Positions 1 through 9,707 of a stretch of 15,314 bases of DNA are shown piece after piece. Within the stretch, counting starts at the first letter, position 1. Every line of letters begins with the position of its first letter. This DNA is from Isotricha intestinalis (Eukaryota > Ciliophora > Litostomatea > Vestibuliferida > Isotrichidae): assembly GCA_023807065.1 (NCBI GenBank), contig JAJJLU010004286.1, positions 1 to 15,314 on the forward strand, given 5' to 3'. The notes beneath the pieces are model-generated. The model worked only from the letters and a program-made list of their open reading frames with translations. It was not told where the DNA came from and did not search any database. The position numbers and the translations under genes were made by a program.

Positions 1-2
1 TA

Positions 3-3000
3 ACTTATTCAAAAAGTGAAATAGAAGAAGGTAATTATAGAAGACTAACAAGAAAAAATATAGACCAAGAAATAATAATTACAAAATATTTAATAAATAT
101 ATATGACAAAAAAGATTTAAATGATAATTTAAATACTTCAATTTTATCTGCTTATGCTCTTATACTTTCTTCAGAAGGAAAAAATAAGAGAATTGAAAGT
201 GCATTTCCAGAAAATGAAGACGAAGAAGAAAAAAATGAAGTTAATTATTATGGAGGATATAATATATATAATAAAACAAATAATAATAATTTAACCCCGA
301 TTAATTCTGGTGATATTCCATTAATAAAATTTAATTTTTTCCAAAATGGCTCAATTCAAAATATTTTTTATCCAGAAAATATTAATATAACATTTTTAAA
401 AGAAATAAAAAATGTAATAAGTAAAGTAATTCCAGAAGTTTCTTCGTCACTATTTTCAAATTCAAGCAAGTTAAATTTAAGACAAAATCAACAAGAAGAA
501 AAAACAAGAGAATATGATAAAGAAAATAATATAATTAAAATAGAAGAAAATAATAATAATAATGAATTTACTGGAAGTTCATCTTTATCATCATCAGAAA
601 TAAATTTAGATGATAAAGGAAATATAAATAGTGTTTCAGTTATTTCAAAATCAAATTTTAATGGAAATGAAAATCTACAAATAGATGATATTCAAGTTTT
701 AAATGATAGTTTATTACAACCTGATGATATTAAAGGAGATGTTGATAATGTTAGAAGAGGAATGTTTGAAAATTTTGAAGTTGAAAGTCAAAGTAATATT
801 TCACTTATTGAAAATGAAATTGATGAAAATATTAAAAATAAATTTAAGGATTTGGAAAAAGAATTTAATTTAAATTTTATTCAATATGAAAATGAAGAAA
901 ATCAATTATTAAGATCACTTGGATTAACAAAAGAAAAAGGAATTAATTATGATAAATATTTGAAAGATAATAATTTTATAGAATATGAAAATATTAATTT
1001 AAGGAATTTAAAAATGGATTCTTTTTATCAACCTATTCAATTTAGTTATTCTATATTTAAAAATAACTTTTTAGGAATTTTATTTGGAATGAATGCTTTT
1101 GTTTCTTTTATTCCTAATTCAGGAGAATTCAATTCAACTTTAGTATATAGAATCAATAATAATGCCTATGAAATTTTATCAAGAAGTGAAAAAATTAATT
1201 TTATTGAAATTGCAGATACAATTAATAATATTAAAGACAAAACAATGGTTGCAATTGCTTTAACTGAAATAAATTTGAATCAAGATTTTGAAAGTTATAA
1301 AAAACAAATTGGAGAACAATTAAACATTATTAAGTCTCAATTAGAAGATGTATATGATATATCTAATCTATATACACCTCAATTAATCAATTTAACTGAA
1401 ACAATTAAAAATGTTTCAATAAATACTTATAATAAAGTTAAAGAAAATATAAAAAATGCAGATGATGATATTGCAAATTTAAAAGTTAGAATTAATAATG
1501 GAATAGAAACTAATTCTTCAAAAATAATTTCTGATTCATCAACTAATTTATTTAACTTAATAACAAATCAAAAAAATATTATGGATGATATTTATAATAA
1601 TATGTGTAATTTAACAAATAGTATTATTCAAAGAGTTACAAATGTTTATTCATTTAATTTTGATATTGATTCTTATTATTCTTTCAATGAGACTATAAAT
1701 ACTGCAATTTCAATTATGGAGAATTTATGTAATGAAATTTCAACTTCTGTTTTAGCAGAAGAAGAACTTTTTAAAAATTATACTTTAGATACTGAATTTA
1801 AAAATCAATTAGAGATTAATTTACAAGAAAATGAAAAGATTGCTCAAAGATTATTAACTAATCAAACTTTAATAGATTCAATTCCAGAAAATCAAAGAAA
1901 TAATATGATTAATTCTTTAAACAGTTATAGAAATCAAATCCTTGAAATTTTAAATATTATATTAAATAAAATTTCAAATGAATATAATAATAAAATTAGT
2001 GATTTATCTAACTTAAAAGATTATTTAAATCCTAAAATTAATGATTTAAGAGAAAGACAAAGTAATATGTTACAAGCTTTAAGAAGGTTTATTAGATTAG
2101 ATGAAAAATTAGAAGTTTATACACATGAATTAGCTGTTTTAATAAATTTAGAAGATAAATTAAATTCAGAAAGAAGGAGAAGTTTCCTTGAAAATTATAT
2201 TAAAACAATAAATAGAAAAGAAAATACTTATCTAACTAATAGTGATTTAACAAATATTGAAAATGAGATTGATAATATAGTTAAAGAAATAATTCAAATT
2301 TTAAATTCTGGTGATTTAACTAATTTAAAAAATGCAACTCAAAAATATATTCAAAAAATAAATAATGTTTTGACTGATAATATTGGGAATAATTTAGTTT
2401 TTGAAACTATTGTTAGATATAATAATACTGAACAATTAAAAGAAATGACAAATAAATATTATGAAAATATAACTAAAATAATGAATGAATATACTAATGA
2501 TTTTTATGAAGAATTTAGAAAAAATATAGAAGATGAAAAATTCATTACAGAACCAAAAGAAATTGCATTAAAATTAAATCAAACAAAAACACAACAAGAA
2601 AAAGTAAAAGCAGAATTAATAGAGCAATTAACTGAAATATTACAATTTAATATAAAGAAAGATTTATTAACATCATATGAAAAAGTATTTAATATTATTG
2701 AAAAAGAGCATAATAAAATATTTATGGAAGTTCCAATAGATAAATATTCAGATATATCAGAAATAACCCAAATAGAAGAAGTTTATGAGACGACAAAAAT
2801 AATAATAAATGAAAAAAAATCAGCAAATATATTCTCTCAACAAACAAATGATCCATTTAATATTCAATATTATATATCAGATAAAGAAAAAGAAATAATA
2901 AATGTTTTTTCAAGAGTAAATTCAGATATAATGACTGATTTTAAATATCAATATTGTAAAGATGAAATATTTGAAATTTGTATTGAAAATTTATATTTCG

Positions 3001-6000
3001 AACAAATAGACACTATAACAGAATATAATTATCAAATGGCAAAAATAAGAAATGCAATTAATCAAGTTAAAGATTTAGTTTCTTTATCAAAAACAGTAAT
3101 TACTAATGAGAATAGTTTGACTAATTTAAATTCAAACGAAGTTTTTGAAAAATATATAATTAATTCTAATTTTAAAAGTGATTTAATCGTTTCTTTAGTA
3201 TTAAATTATTTAAATGAAATGAATTATAATGAAATAAATTTAATTTCTCCTCAAATTAATTCTATTAAAGAAGATACAAAAATGACTTTTGAAAACAATA
3301 TCAACAAAGGTTTATTATTTGGTAAAATAAGTCAAATTGCCAAAGACATTTTTGTTCCTTATTATGATTTAGATTATAAAACTATAGATTTTTATTATTC
3401 TTCAATCAAAGAACTTGGTTATTATTTCAAAAAAGAATTAACCTATTTTGCAAATAAACAAAATTATTATTTAGAACAAATATCTTTTGAAAATTCATAT
3501 TCAACTTTTAGAAATGAACTTTTAGATTTAATGAATAATAAAGCAAATGAATGCTTAAATAATTTAACAGTTCATGAAAATATCATAAATGATACATATA
3601 ATAAAATTTCAAATTTAATTGATGAATCTTATCAATCAATAAATAAAATAATATCAGAAACTTCAAAAGACTTTTCAAAATTTGAATTATTTAATCATTC
3701 TTTTACAATTGAAAATATATGTTTAGGTGCAATGGAAGAAGAAATAAAAGAAATAAAAGATTTTATATATAAAAATATTACAGATGTATTTAATGAACAT
3801 TTAATAAATTTTAAAAACGAATATTTATCAAGAATAGATATTAAAAACACAGAAATAATTGATGAAATTGATATGTATTATTCCACCATTTTACTTACTT
3901 TAACAAAAAATACTCAATTAAATGATGATAATAAAGAAATAATAAGTTCAATGAGAGAAGAAACTTTTAATAAAATAAAAAATTCAGTTATGTTATTTTA
4001 TTCAAATATATCTAATTATTATACAGCTGAAAAATTTGAATATCTTTCTTTATCAAATAAAAGAAATGCTCTAAATCAATTTAAATTAAATTATTCGTTT
4101 GATGAATTTAAAATGAAAATAACAGAAAATGCAAAAATATTAAAAAATAATACTGAAAAAATGTATCAAAAAGAACAATTAGAATTTATTGAAAAAATTG
4201 AATCTTTAATAGAAACTGGATTTAATGAAACAATTACTAATTTTTATTACAATCAACTTTTACCATATATAAATAAGACTGTATTAGAAGATTTGGAATA
4301 TGCATTACAACCGGAATTAAATTATTTTATCCAAGTTATAGATAGTAATGATAATTTCCTTCATTCAATTATTGAACAAAATGAAACACATACATTGTCT
4401 ACTTTAATGAAAAATAGATTAACTAAATTATATTCTGAATTGAAATTAAATATTACTAGAAATATAAAACCAAGAATTGAAAGTATTATATATATTAAAA
4501 TTGATAAATTTAGAAGAGAAATTGAAGAAAAAATAACAGAAAAATTTAGTCAAATAATATCTGATGAAATAAAATCAGATAATTTTAAAAAAAAAATTTC
4601 AGAAAGAATATATGTTTTAATTCCAAATCAATTAAGAGAACCTTTTAAAAAAAGATTAATAAGTGTTTTCCAGGAAATTTCAGGTCTAAAAGCTACAAAT
4701 CAAATGAAAGAAACTTATAAAAATAAAATAGAAGGTTATTTAGAATTATTAGAATCAATTTTAGATAATTATGATACAATTATAAACCAAAAAATTGCAA
4801 GTTTACCTACTTCAAAGAGTGATAATACTTTAACAATTCTTACATCTTTGCATGAAAATTATAGTAAAATAGTTAGAGAATATAATCCTATTATTTCATA
4901 TGAAATAGATGAAAATAAAATTATTAATATTCAAAATATTGAAAATTATTTAAATGATAAAATGTTAGATATAAAAAATGCTTATGAGTATCAAAAAAAT
5001 GTAAGTGATAATTCAATTGAAGAAATTATTCCTAATTTTAAATTATATTCTGATTCCATTGAAACTAATTTAAATTCTGAGAATAAAATAGAAAAAAGTG
5101 GAAGAGCTCAAGTCAATTTAAAAAAAATTTTAGAAAAAATAACTGTAAAATTTGAAGAATATTTTAATGATTTTGAACAATCTGTTGGAAATAGAGAAGA
5201 ATTAATTAAAATTCAAAGATCAAATAATAGATTATTAAAAGAATTTTCAATTGAAGAAATTGAATCTGAAATTGATTTAATTGAAGATAATTATAATACT
5301 TTTTCAAATGATGTTTTAAAAATTGAAGAATTTATTCAATTAAATTTAGAATATGAAAAATTTACAAGAACACTTAGAAATAGTTTAGAAAAAAATGATG
5401 AATATTTTTCCTATGCTTTTGAATCAGTTAAAGATTATATTTCAGAAGAGCAATTTAATAACTTTACATTAGCTTTAAAAGAAGATTCAGAAAAATGTAA
5501 AAATATTGTTTTAAATTATTTAAATAAACATAGTGATGTTGTATTAAATTCAATTGAATTAATAGAAAAAGGAATTAAACAATTATTTACTTCAGATTTA
5601 AGAAATAAAATAAATAATAAAGTAGATGAAACTTTAAAGGATTTATATGAAGGAGTATTAAGTCAAATTGAAAATGTAAATAAACCCTATTCAGGAGTAG
5701 TAAATTCACAAAATTTACCTCAAATAGTAATTCAAACTTTTTTAAATTATAGAAAAGTTACATTTAATAGTAAACCAGCTCAAATAAATTATTCAAGTAA
5801 CTTTTTGTTTACAAGAGATGGAATGTCATTAATCATTGAAAATAATGTTGGTTCAGTAGTAAATAATAATGCAAATGGTGTTATAAGTGGAGGAAGTTCA
5901 TATTATAAAGCAACGATGGATGGTCAAATTGGAAATGGAGAAATTGGATTTAAAAGTATATATGATTTAAAAGATAATAAAGTTAAATTAGATGCTTATC

Positions 6001-6116
6001 AAAATCAAAAAGATGCATCTTATAGTAATTATTTATATTACAATAATAGACTTCGAAAATCTGAAACAATTATTTTACAAAGAACTAATTCCAAACATAT
6101 AATTAAAAATTTTTAA
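3..6116 (+). CDS. Giant Asn-rich, helical/coiled-coil protein, 5'-partial
   Basis: The frame is open from base 3 without a stop to TAA at 6114-6116, giving at least 2037 codons, so the gene begins left of the window. The ATG at 762 is only the first Met and is unlikely to be the start, because the upstream codons look equally coding. I do not recognise the family. The first ~250 codons hold acidic and Asn/Ser-rich low-complexity stretches. Bases ~1040-1120 encode a hydrophobic patch (FLGILFGMNAFVSFIP). Most of the rest is Lys/Glu/Asn/Ile/Leu-rich predicted helix and coiled coil with many N-x-S/T sequons and few Cys. The last ~130 residues change character and look beta-rich with Gly and Asn turns (for example MSLIIENNVGSV, GNGEIGFKS). 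The sequons would fit a secreted or surface protein, but no signal peptide is visible because the N-terminus is missing. All Gln codons are CAA or CAG. A giant structural or lipid-transfer-like protein is possible but unproven. Confidence 0.85.
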   Translation, partial: TYSKSEIEEGNYRRLTRKNIDQEIIITKYLINIYDKKDLNDNLNTSILSAYALILSSEGKNKRIESAFPENEDEEEKNEVNYYGGYNIYNKTNNNNLTPINSGDIPLIKFNFFQNGSIQNIFYPENINITFLKEIKNVISKVIPEVSSSLFSNSSKLNLRQNQQEEKTREYDKENNIIKIEENNNNNEFTGSSSLSSSEINLDDKGNINSVSVISKSNFNGNENLQIDDIQVLNDSLLQPDDIKGDVDNVRRGMFENFEVESQSNISLIENEIDENIKNKFKDLEKEFNLNFIQYENEENQLLRSLGLTKEKGINYDKYLKDNNFIEYENINLRNLKMDSFYQPIQFSYSIFKNNFLGILFGMNAFVSFIPNSGEFNSTLVYRINNNAYEILSRSEKINFIEIADTINNIKDKTMVAIALTEINLNQDFESYKKQIGEQLNIIKSQLEDVYDISNLYTPQLINLTETIKNVSINTYNKVKENIKNADDDIANLKVRINNGIETNSSKIISDSSTNLFNLITNQKNIMDDIYNNMCNLTNSIIQRVTNVYSFNFDIDSYYSFNETINTAISIMENLCNEISTSVLAEEELFKNYTLDTEFKNQLEINLQENEKIAQRLLTNQTLIDSIPENQRNNMINSLNSYRNQILEILNIILNKISNEYNNKISDLSNLKDYLNPKINDLRERQSNMLQALRRFIRLDEKLEVYTHELAVLINLEDKLNSERRRSFLENYIKTINRKENTYLTNSDLTNIENEIDNIVKEIIQILNSGDLTNLKNATQKYIQKINNVLTDNIGNNLVFETIVRYNNTEQLKEMTNKYYENITKIMNEYTNDFYEEFRKNIEDEKFITEPKEIALKLNQTKTQQEKVKAELIEQLTEILQFNIKKDLLTSYEKVFNIIEKEHNKIFMEVPIDKYSDISEITQIEEVYETTKIIINEKKSANIFSQQTNDPFNIQYYISDKEKEIINVFSRVNSDIMTDFKYQYCKDEIFEICIENLYFEQIDTITEYNYQMAKIRNAINQVKDLVSLSKTVITNENSLTNLNSNEVFEKYIINSNFKSDLIVSLVLNYLNEMNYNEINLISPQINSIKEDTKMTFENNINKGLLFGKISQIAKDIFVPYYDLDYKTIDFYYSSIKELGYYFKKELTYFANKQNYYLEQISFENSYSTFRNELLDLMNNKANECLNNLTVHENIINDTYNKISNLIDESYQSINKIISETSKDFSKFELFNHSFTIENICLGAMEEEIKEIKDFIYKNITDVFNEHLINFKNEYLSRIDIKNTEIIDEIDMYYSTILLTLTKNTQLNDDNKEIISSMREETFNKIKNSVMLFYSNISNYYTAEKFEYLSLSNKRNALNQFKLNYSFDEFKMKITENAKILKNNTEKMYQKEQLEFIEKIESLIETGFNETITNFYYNQLLPYINKTVLEDLEYALQPELNYFIQVIDSNDNFLHSIIEQNETHTLSTLMKNRLTKLYSELKLNITRNIKPRIESIIYIKIDKFRREIEEKITEKFSQIISDEIKSDNFKKKISERIYVLIPNQLREPFKKRLISVFQEISGLKATNQMKETYKNKIEGYLELLESILDNYDTIINQKIASLPTSKSDNTLTILTSLHENYSKIVREYNPIISYEIDENKIINIQNIENYLNDKMLDIKNAYEYQKNVSDNSIEEIIPNFKLYSDSIETNLNSENKIEKSGRAQVNLKKILEKITVKFEEYFNDFEQSVGNREELIKIQRSNNRLLKEFSIEEIESEIDLIEDNYNTFSNDVLKIEEFIQLNLEYEKFTRTLRNSLEKNDEYFSYAFESVKDYISEEQFNNFTLALKEDSEKCKNIVLNYLNKHSDVVLNSIELIEKGIKQLFTSDLRNKINNKVDETLKDLYEGVLSQIENVNKPYSGVVNSQNLPQIVIQTFLNYRKVTFNSKPAQINYSSNFLFTRDGMSLIIENNVGSVVNNNANGVISGGSSYYKATMDGQIGNGEIGFKSIYDLKDNKVKLDAYQNQKDASYSNYLYYNNRLRKSETIILQRTNSKHIIKNF

Positions 6117-6329
6117 AATAATTTATTTTTATTCTTTAAATTATCTACAAATAAATTTAATTTTTTTGTAATGTTTAAAATTATTTTTTAATCTCAAATA
6201 CAATGATTAAAAATTAAATTTAAAAATAAGTATTTTAATTTAATTTTAATAATTATTAAATGTTTTTTATAATATTATTATTATTTCATTTAGGTATAAG
6301 TTCATTAAATTATAAAACATAAACAAAAA
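6117..6329. other. AT-rich intergenic spacer
   Basis: This spacer lies between the stop of the giant gene and the first Met of the decayed gene. It is nearly all A/T with homopolymer runs. No RNA gene, clear promoter or coding frame is visible in it. Confidence 0.6.
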
Positions 6330-8143
6330 ATGGGTGTTTTAAAAATGAAATTTTCTTCATCATATGAAAATTTATTTATTTTACCAGTTCAAAAGAAATA
6401 AATTGATTAAGTAATCAATTTATATTAATTGATTTAAGAATAAACATTAAATTCCATCTTTGAAAGATTGTCAATATTTGAATTTCGTGATAAATTGAAG
6501 TTTCATAAATATTTTTCTAAATCTTTTATAAAATTATTATATTGGTTTTAAAAATGAAAATTCAACAATAAATTTATATTGTGTTTATATAAATGAATAG
6601 TTAGAAATGAAATTGGTAAATTCAAATAAATTAGAAAAAATATAAAATGTGTTGAAAATCCTTATGTAATTAATCTATTATATTTTAAATGATAATAATA
6701 ATTATTATTATCAACTCTAAGGAAATGGAAGCTTCGATATTTTTTTTGAAGGTAATTTGGAGCGAAAAAAAATGATTTTCAAAGAAATAATTGTGTTTTA
6801 TTTATAAAAGATATAGTTTTATTTCAGAATTTTAAGTTTTTTTAATAAATAACAAGGAAGAAACTTTTCAAATTAATTTAAAGTTTATAAAGATAGTGAA
6901 ATTGATAAGATAAATTTATTTGATCCAATTAAATTTAAGTGTGCATTAAATATATACAATTAATATAAAAGACAAAGAGATTGTAAAATACAAAATATTT
7001 TTTGATTTCAAAAAAATTGAAGTTTATCAAAACCAGATTCATTTAAAGAAATTATTAATGATAATTGGATTTATATAGATAATTATATTGCTTTGTATCC
7101 TCAATTTTATTATTCTAAAAATTTAAATATTATAAAATTTGAGAAATCAGATATTATTAACTAATATAATTGGACAACTAAGGATAATCCTATAATTATA
7201 AAATTATTATCCTATTAAAAGAAGGAAATTAAATTAATTCCAAAGATTATACATTTAATAAAATCAAAATAAAATTAATATTAAGAGGAAAAATTAACAA
7301 TTTCTTCAAATCAAAATTTATTATCTTTTGCAATAAAAAAAATATCTGATAGTTAATTTACAAATTTAGAATTAGGAAAAGAAAAGAATATCTATTTAAT
7401 AATATTAGTAATGAATAATTGCTTTATAAAATAAATGATATCAATATCATTTTATTAATTTATTTTAATCTGATTTATTAGTAAATTATTACTAATAATT
7501 CGGACACAATAACTTAGATAAAATCTAAATAAATTTAAGTTGTACTGTTCCAAATTTTTCATATTTAATTGGTTTAAATGGTTTTAAAAAATTATTGTAA
7601 TAAGATAATTCTAAATTTCATTATTTTATATATCATTTTTCAAAATTTTAGAAGAATATTCCTTGTAAAAAGAATATTATAATTGACTTTAATAAAGCAG
7701 AAATTTTAGTATATAAATATTTTTTTCATAAGAAGAAGATTTTATTAATGGTTTTGAAATTAGAAGTAGAAGAGATCATTCATTTAAAGGATATATTAAA
7801 TATAATATTTTACGAAATGATAAAAGATACATAAATAATTAAAAAAACAAAATATACAAATTTTACTGATTTATATATTATTAATAATACTCTTTTTAGA
7901 TATAATTTTTCTCCTTTTATGAGTGTTAATAGGCTTTAATTAATGAAAATAAAAAATATTGATATATTTCAAAATTTAATCATTAATCCAAACACTAAAA
8001 ATGATGTAGAAATTTATATTTTTTTATCAAATGAAATAATTACAAATAATATTTTACCTGAGTATAGAAATAAAATTTATGTTGATTTAAAATCTTTTAA
8101 TTTTTTGGAAAAAAATAAATCATTTATTATTTCTAAATTATAA
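6330..8143 (+). pseudogene. Decayed gene of unknown family (copy 1, with its 5' end)
   Basis: Protein-like sequence can be followed across the stretch in shifting frames. From ATG 6330 the frame gives MGVLKMKFSSSYENLF and on to FHKYFSKSFIKLLYW. One extra T in the run at 6546-6549 moves it to frame 1, which continues from 6547 (FKNENSTINLYCVYINE) to about 7390, including NDNWIYIDNYIALYPQFYY near 7060-7120. Further shifts follow near 7390, 7530, 7730 and 7850. The last frame ends at TAA 8141-8143; its final 66 codons (from ATG 7943) are stop-free. Frame 1 between 6547 and 7390 holds about 16 TAA/TAG, two TGA (about 7003 and 7018) and about seven CAA. The TAA/TAG often sit where Gln would suit a helix. 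Multiple frameshifts argue for a pseudogene rather than a gene in a variant code. No known domain is recognised. Confidence 0.6.
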
Positions 8144-9305
8144 ATTGTTAATATTTATTAAAAAATTATAGATAATTTTCAGTTTTTATGTATAAGATAA
8201 TATTTAAATTTTGATTTGTAGATATTTGTTAGAATAATAATTATATTTTTTATTTTAAAGTCACATTATTCCTAGAATATCCAACCATTTCTAATTCAAA
8301 AACAATTAAATTCATTTCATTTTCTTTGTCTTTTTTATACATAATAGATTTATTAAATTCAGGAGTTTGTAGAAAATAAGGATTCAAAAATAAACTAAAT
8401 TTAAGAGGTCCAATTATTTTAATAGCATCATCATTTAATTTGATTACATCATTTATGTGATCTTCAGGTTTCATTTCTTCTTTTAATTCTTTTTCATTAA
8501 ATATTCTAATTTTATCGTAATTTATAAAATTATAGTATTTATAATTTAAAAATGTTTTTTTATAAACAATAGAATAATAATCACCATATCTTATATATAC
8601 ATCTTTTGCTTTTGAAGTTAAATTTAAAACAAAATCTTCTATTGAAAAATAACTATTATCTTGAGTATATGAATTTAATTTTCTAATAAGTTTCTCTGGA
8701 TATTTATATTTTGATGGAGTGTTAAAAATAAAAACTAATAAAATAATTGAAACCACCGAAGTTATAAATAATGGGTTTTTATATTTTTTCATATTATTTG
8801 TAGTCATTTGGAAAAAATTTAAATTTAATTTTTTTTTACATTCAATACATAAATTTTCATTTAGTTTTTTTTCAAGAGATTTAATTTTTTCTTTTAATAA
8901 TTTATTTTCTTTCATTAATCTTTCAATTGCTAATTTTTTCCTTAATCTTCCTTTTCTTGCAGTTTCAGCTTTTCTTTTTTTTAATAATTTTTTATCTTTT
9001 TCATTCTCTTTAACAAATTCTTTAAATTCTTGTTCAATCATTTCCATTTCGTTGGAGGAATTTTGAAAAATTGAGTTATTTAATTTATCAATTTCAAAAG
9101 AAAAATTTGTATTAAAAACATTATCTAGCATTTTTATACTTTAATAAAGATTATAACATTTTATTTTTAAGTTTCGATTTTATAATTAAATGATTTTTAA
9201 TTTTTTTACAATTAAATTCAATGAATTTATTAGAGAATATATTGGAATTAAAAAATCAAATTTATTATAATGCTTTAGATGTATATAAAGAAGAAAATAT
9301 ATTAT
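6456..9305 (+). repeat. Large direct repeat, copy 1
   Basis: This segment matches 12463-15314 in the same orientation. Its left edge is sharp: the sequence starting atctttgaaagattg is shared, while bases before it are unrelated. The offset is 6007 at the very left, 6008 after a one-base indel near 6475, and 6009 near the right edge after one inserted A in copy 2. From 6498 to 8961 I find no difference by eye. From 8962 to 9305 there are about 14 substitutions and one indel. It contains most of the decayed gene, the bZIP gene and the first third of the 94-codon ORF. The true right end of the repeat is unknown, because copy 2 runs off the window. Confidence 0.93.
8250..9131 (-). CDS. Membrane-anchored bZIP transcription factor (copy 1)
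   Basis: The 293-residue protein has a basic region at about residues 50-66 (KKRKAETARKGRLRKK) followed by a leucine zipper with L72, L79 and L86. The spacing fits the bZIP signature N-x7-R-x9-L, with R62 and L72 in place, but the usual Asn at position 54 is Lys. Cys95 and Cys98 follow the zipper. One transmembrane segment spans about residues 121-137 (LFITSVVSIILLVFIFN). The ~155-residue tail carries sequons at N170, N260 and N289. This order (bZIP, one membrane span, sequon-bearing tail) resembles the ATF6/CREB3 and plant bZIP28 type, in which the factor is held in the ER membrane and released by proteolysis; that role is inferred from architecture only. No site-1-protease motif is evident. 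The gene lies convergent to the decayed gene and divergent from the 94-codon ORF, 89 bp away. Its Gln codons are all CAA. Confidence 0.85.
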   Translation of the reverse strand: MLDNVFNTNFSFEIDKLNNSIFQNSSNEMEMIEQEFKEFVKENEKDKKLLKKRKAETARKGRLRKKLAIERLMKENKLLKEKIKSLEKKLNENLCIECKKKLNLNFFQMTTNNMKKYKNPLFITSVVSIILLVFIFNTPSKYKYPEKLIRKLNSYTQDNSYFSIEDFVLNLTSKAKDVYIRYGDYYSIVYKKTFLNYKYYNFINYDKIRIFNEKELKEEMKPEDHINDVIKLNDDAIKIIGPLKFSLFLNPYFLQTPEFNKSIMYKKDKENEMNLIVFELEMVGYSRNNVTLK

Positions 9306-9505
9306 ACTTCTTTTTAATATTTTATGAAAAGTTTGAGAATCATCAAATGATTATTATAAATAAAATATATTTAAATAATTTTTTGATTAAAATAAGTGTT
9401 TATGATAATTTTGCTAAGATTTTCAACAATCCCCAATCACTACAGAAATATTTTATAAATTTAATTTTTGAAATAAATATATTTAAAAACTATTTTAAAA
9501 AATAA
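9221..9505 (+). CDS. Hypothetical 94-residue protein
   Basis: An uninterrupted ATG-to-TAA frame encodes a small Asn/Ile/Phe/Tyr-rich protein (begins MNLLENILELKNQIYYNALD). It starts 89 bp from the divergently transcribed bZIP gene, so the two could share a promoter region. No domain or signal peptide is recognised. In repeat copy 2 the matching start codon is AAG and the frame is shifted by one inserted A, so the ORF is not conserved between copies. It could be the intact ancestral gene, the 5' part of a longer decayed gene, or a chance frame. Decayed GTPase-type coding sequence begins immediately downstream. Confidence 0.4.
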   Translation: MNLLENILELKNQIYYNALDVYKEENILYFFLIFYEKFENHQMIIINKIYLNNFLIKISVYDNFAKIFNNPQSLQKYFINLIFEINIFKNYFKK

Positions 9506-9707
9506 GTAAAACTACAAAAAGCAGAGAGATTGATGAGAGAGTAACTCAAATATATGATGCTAATAAAGAAAATAAAGATATAATATCAAAAGATGCTTTT
9601 AAAAGAAATTTGAAGATGGATTAACTTTCGATGAAAAACTTTATTTAAAAAATACAGATTTAAAAGATTATTATGACCAGCAAATAAAGGATAAAAGAGA
9701 AGAATTT
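9505..9707 (+). other. Broken 5' coding extension of the GTPase gene
   Basis: Coding-like sequence precedes the first ATG of the GTPase. Frame 1 reads SREIDERVTQIYDANKENKD and on to SKDAFKRN near 9600, then hits TAA at 9622. Frame 3, the GTPase frame, is open from 9603 and reads FEDGLTFDEKLYLKN and on to DYYDQQIKDKREEF into the Met at 9708. One missing T in the run at 9609-9611 would explain the break, since adding a base joins RN directly to FEDG. Either the gene has a fresh frameshift, the base is a sequencing error, or translation starts at 9708. No Met suitable as a start is seen in frame 3 before 9708. Confidence 0.6.

Noticed and set aside
6481..7930. Repeat-induced point mutation of the duplicated segment
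   Set aside because: CpA is only slightly rarer here than in the giant gene (about 1.5 against 2 per 60 bases by eye), and the intact bZIP gene in the same repeat is spared, so a duplication-targeted mutator is not well supported.
6330..8143. Whole window in a ciliate-type code (TAA/TAG = Gln)
   Set aside because: Over 2800 codons in four intact genes contain no TAA/TAG, which a UAR=Gln genome of this base composition would not show.
8719..9066. 115-codon + strand frame opposite the bZIP gene (also at 14727-15074)
   Set aside because: It is the antisense of the bZIP coding region. Phe/Ser/Leu-rich composition is what the complement of Lys/Glu/Asn codons gives.
6456..9305. Transposon or integrating element
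   Set aside because: No transposase, integrase, terminal inverted repeat or target-site duplication is visible at the left edge, and the right edge cannot be located.
9505..9525. Very short intron (GT...AG) between the 94-codon ORF and the GTPase extension
   Set aside because: Splicing here does not join the frames into an open one and no other introns are seen in the window.
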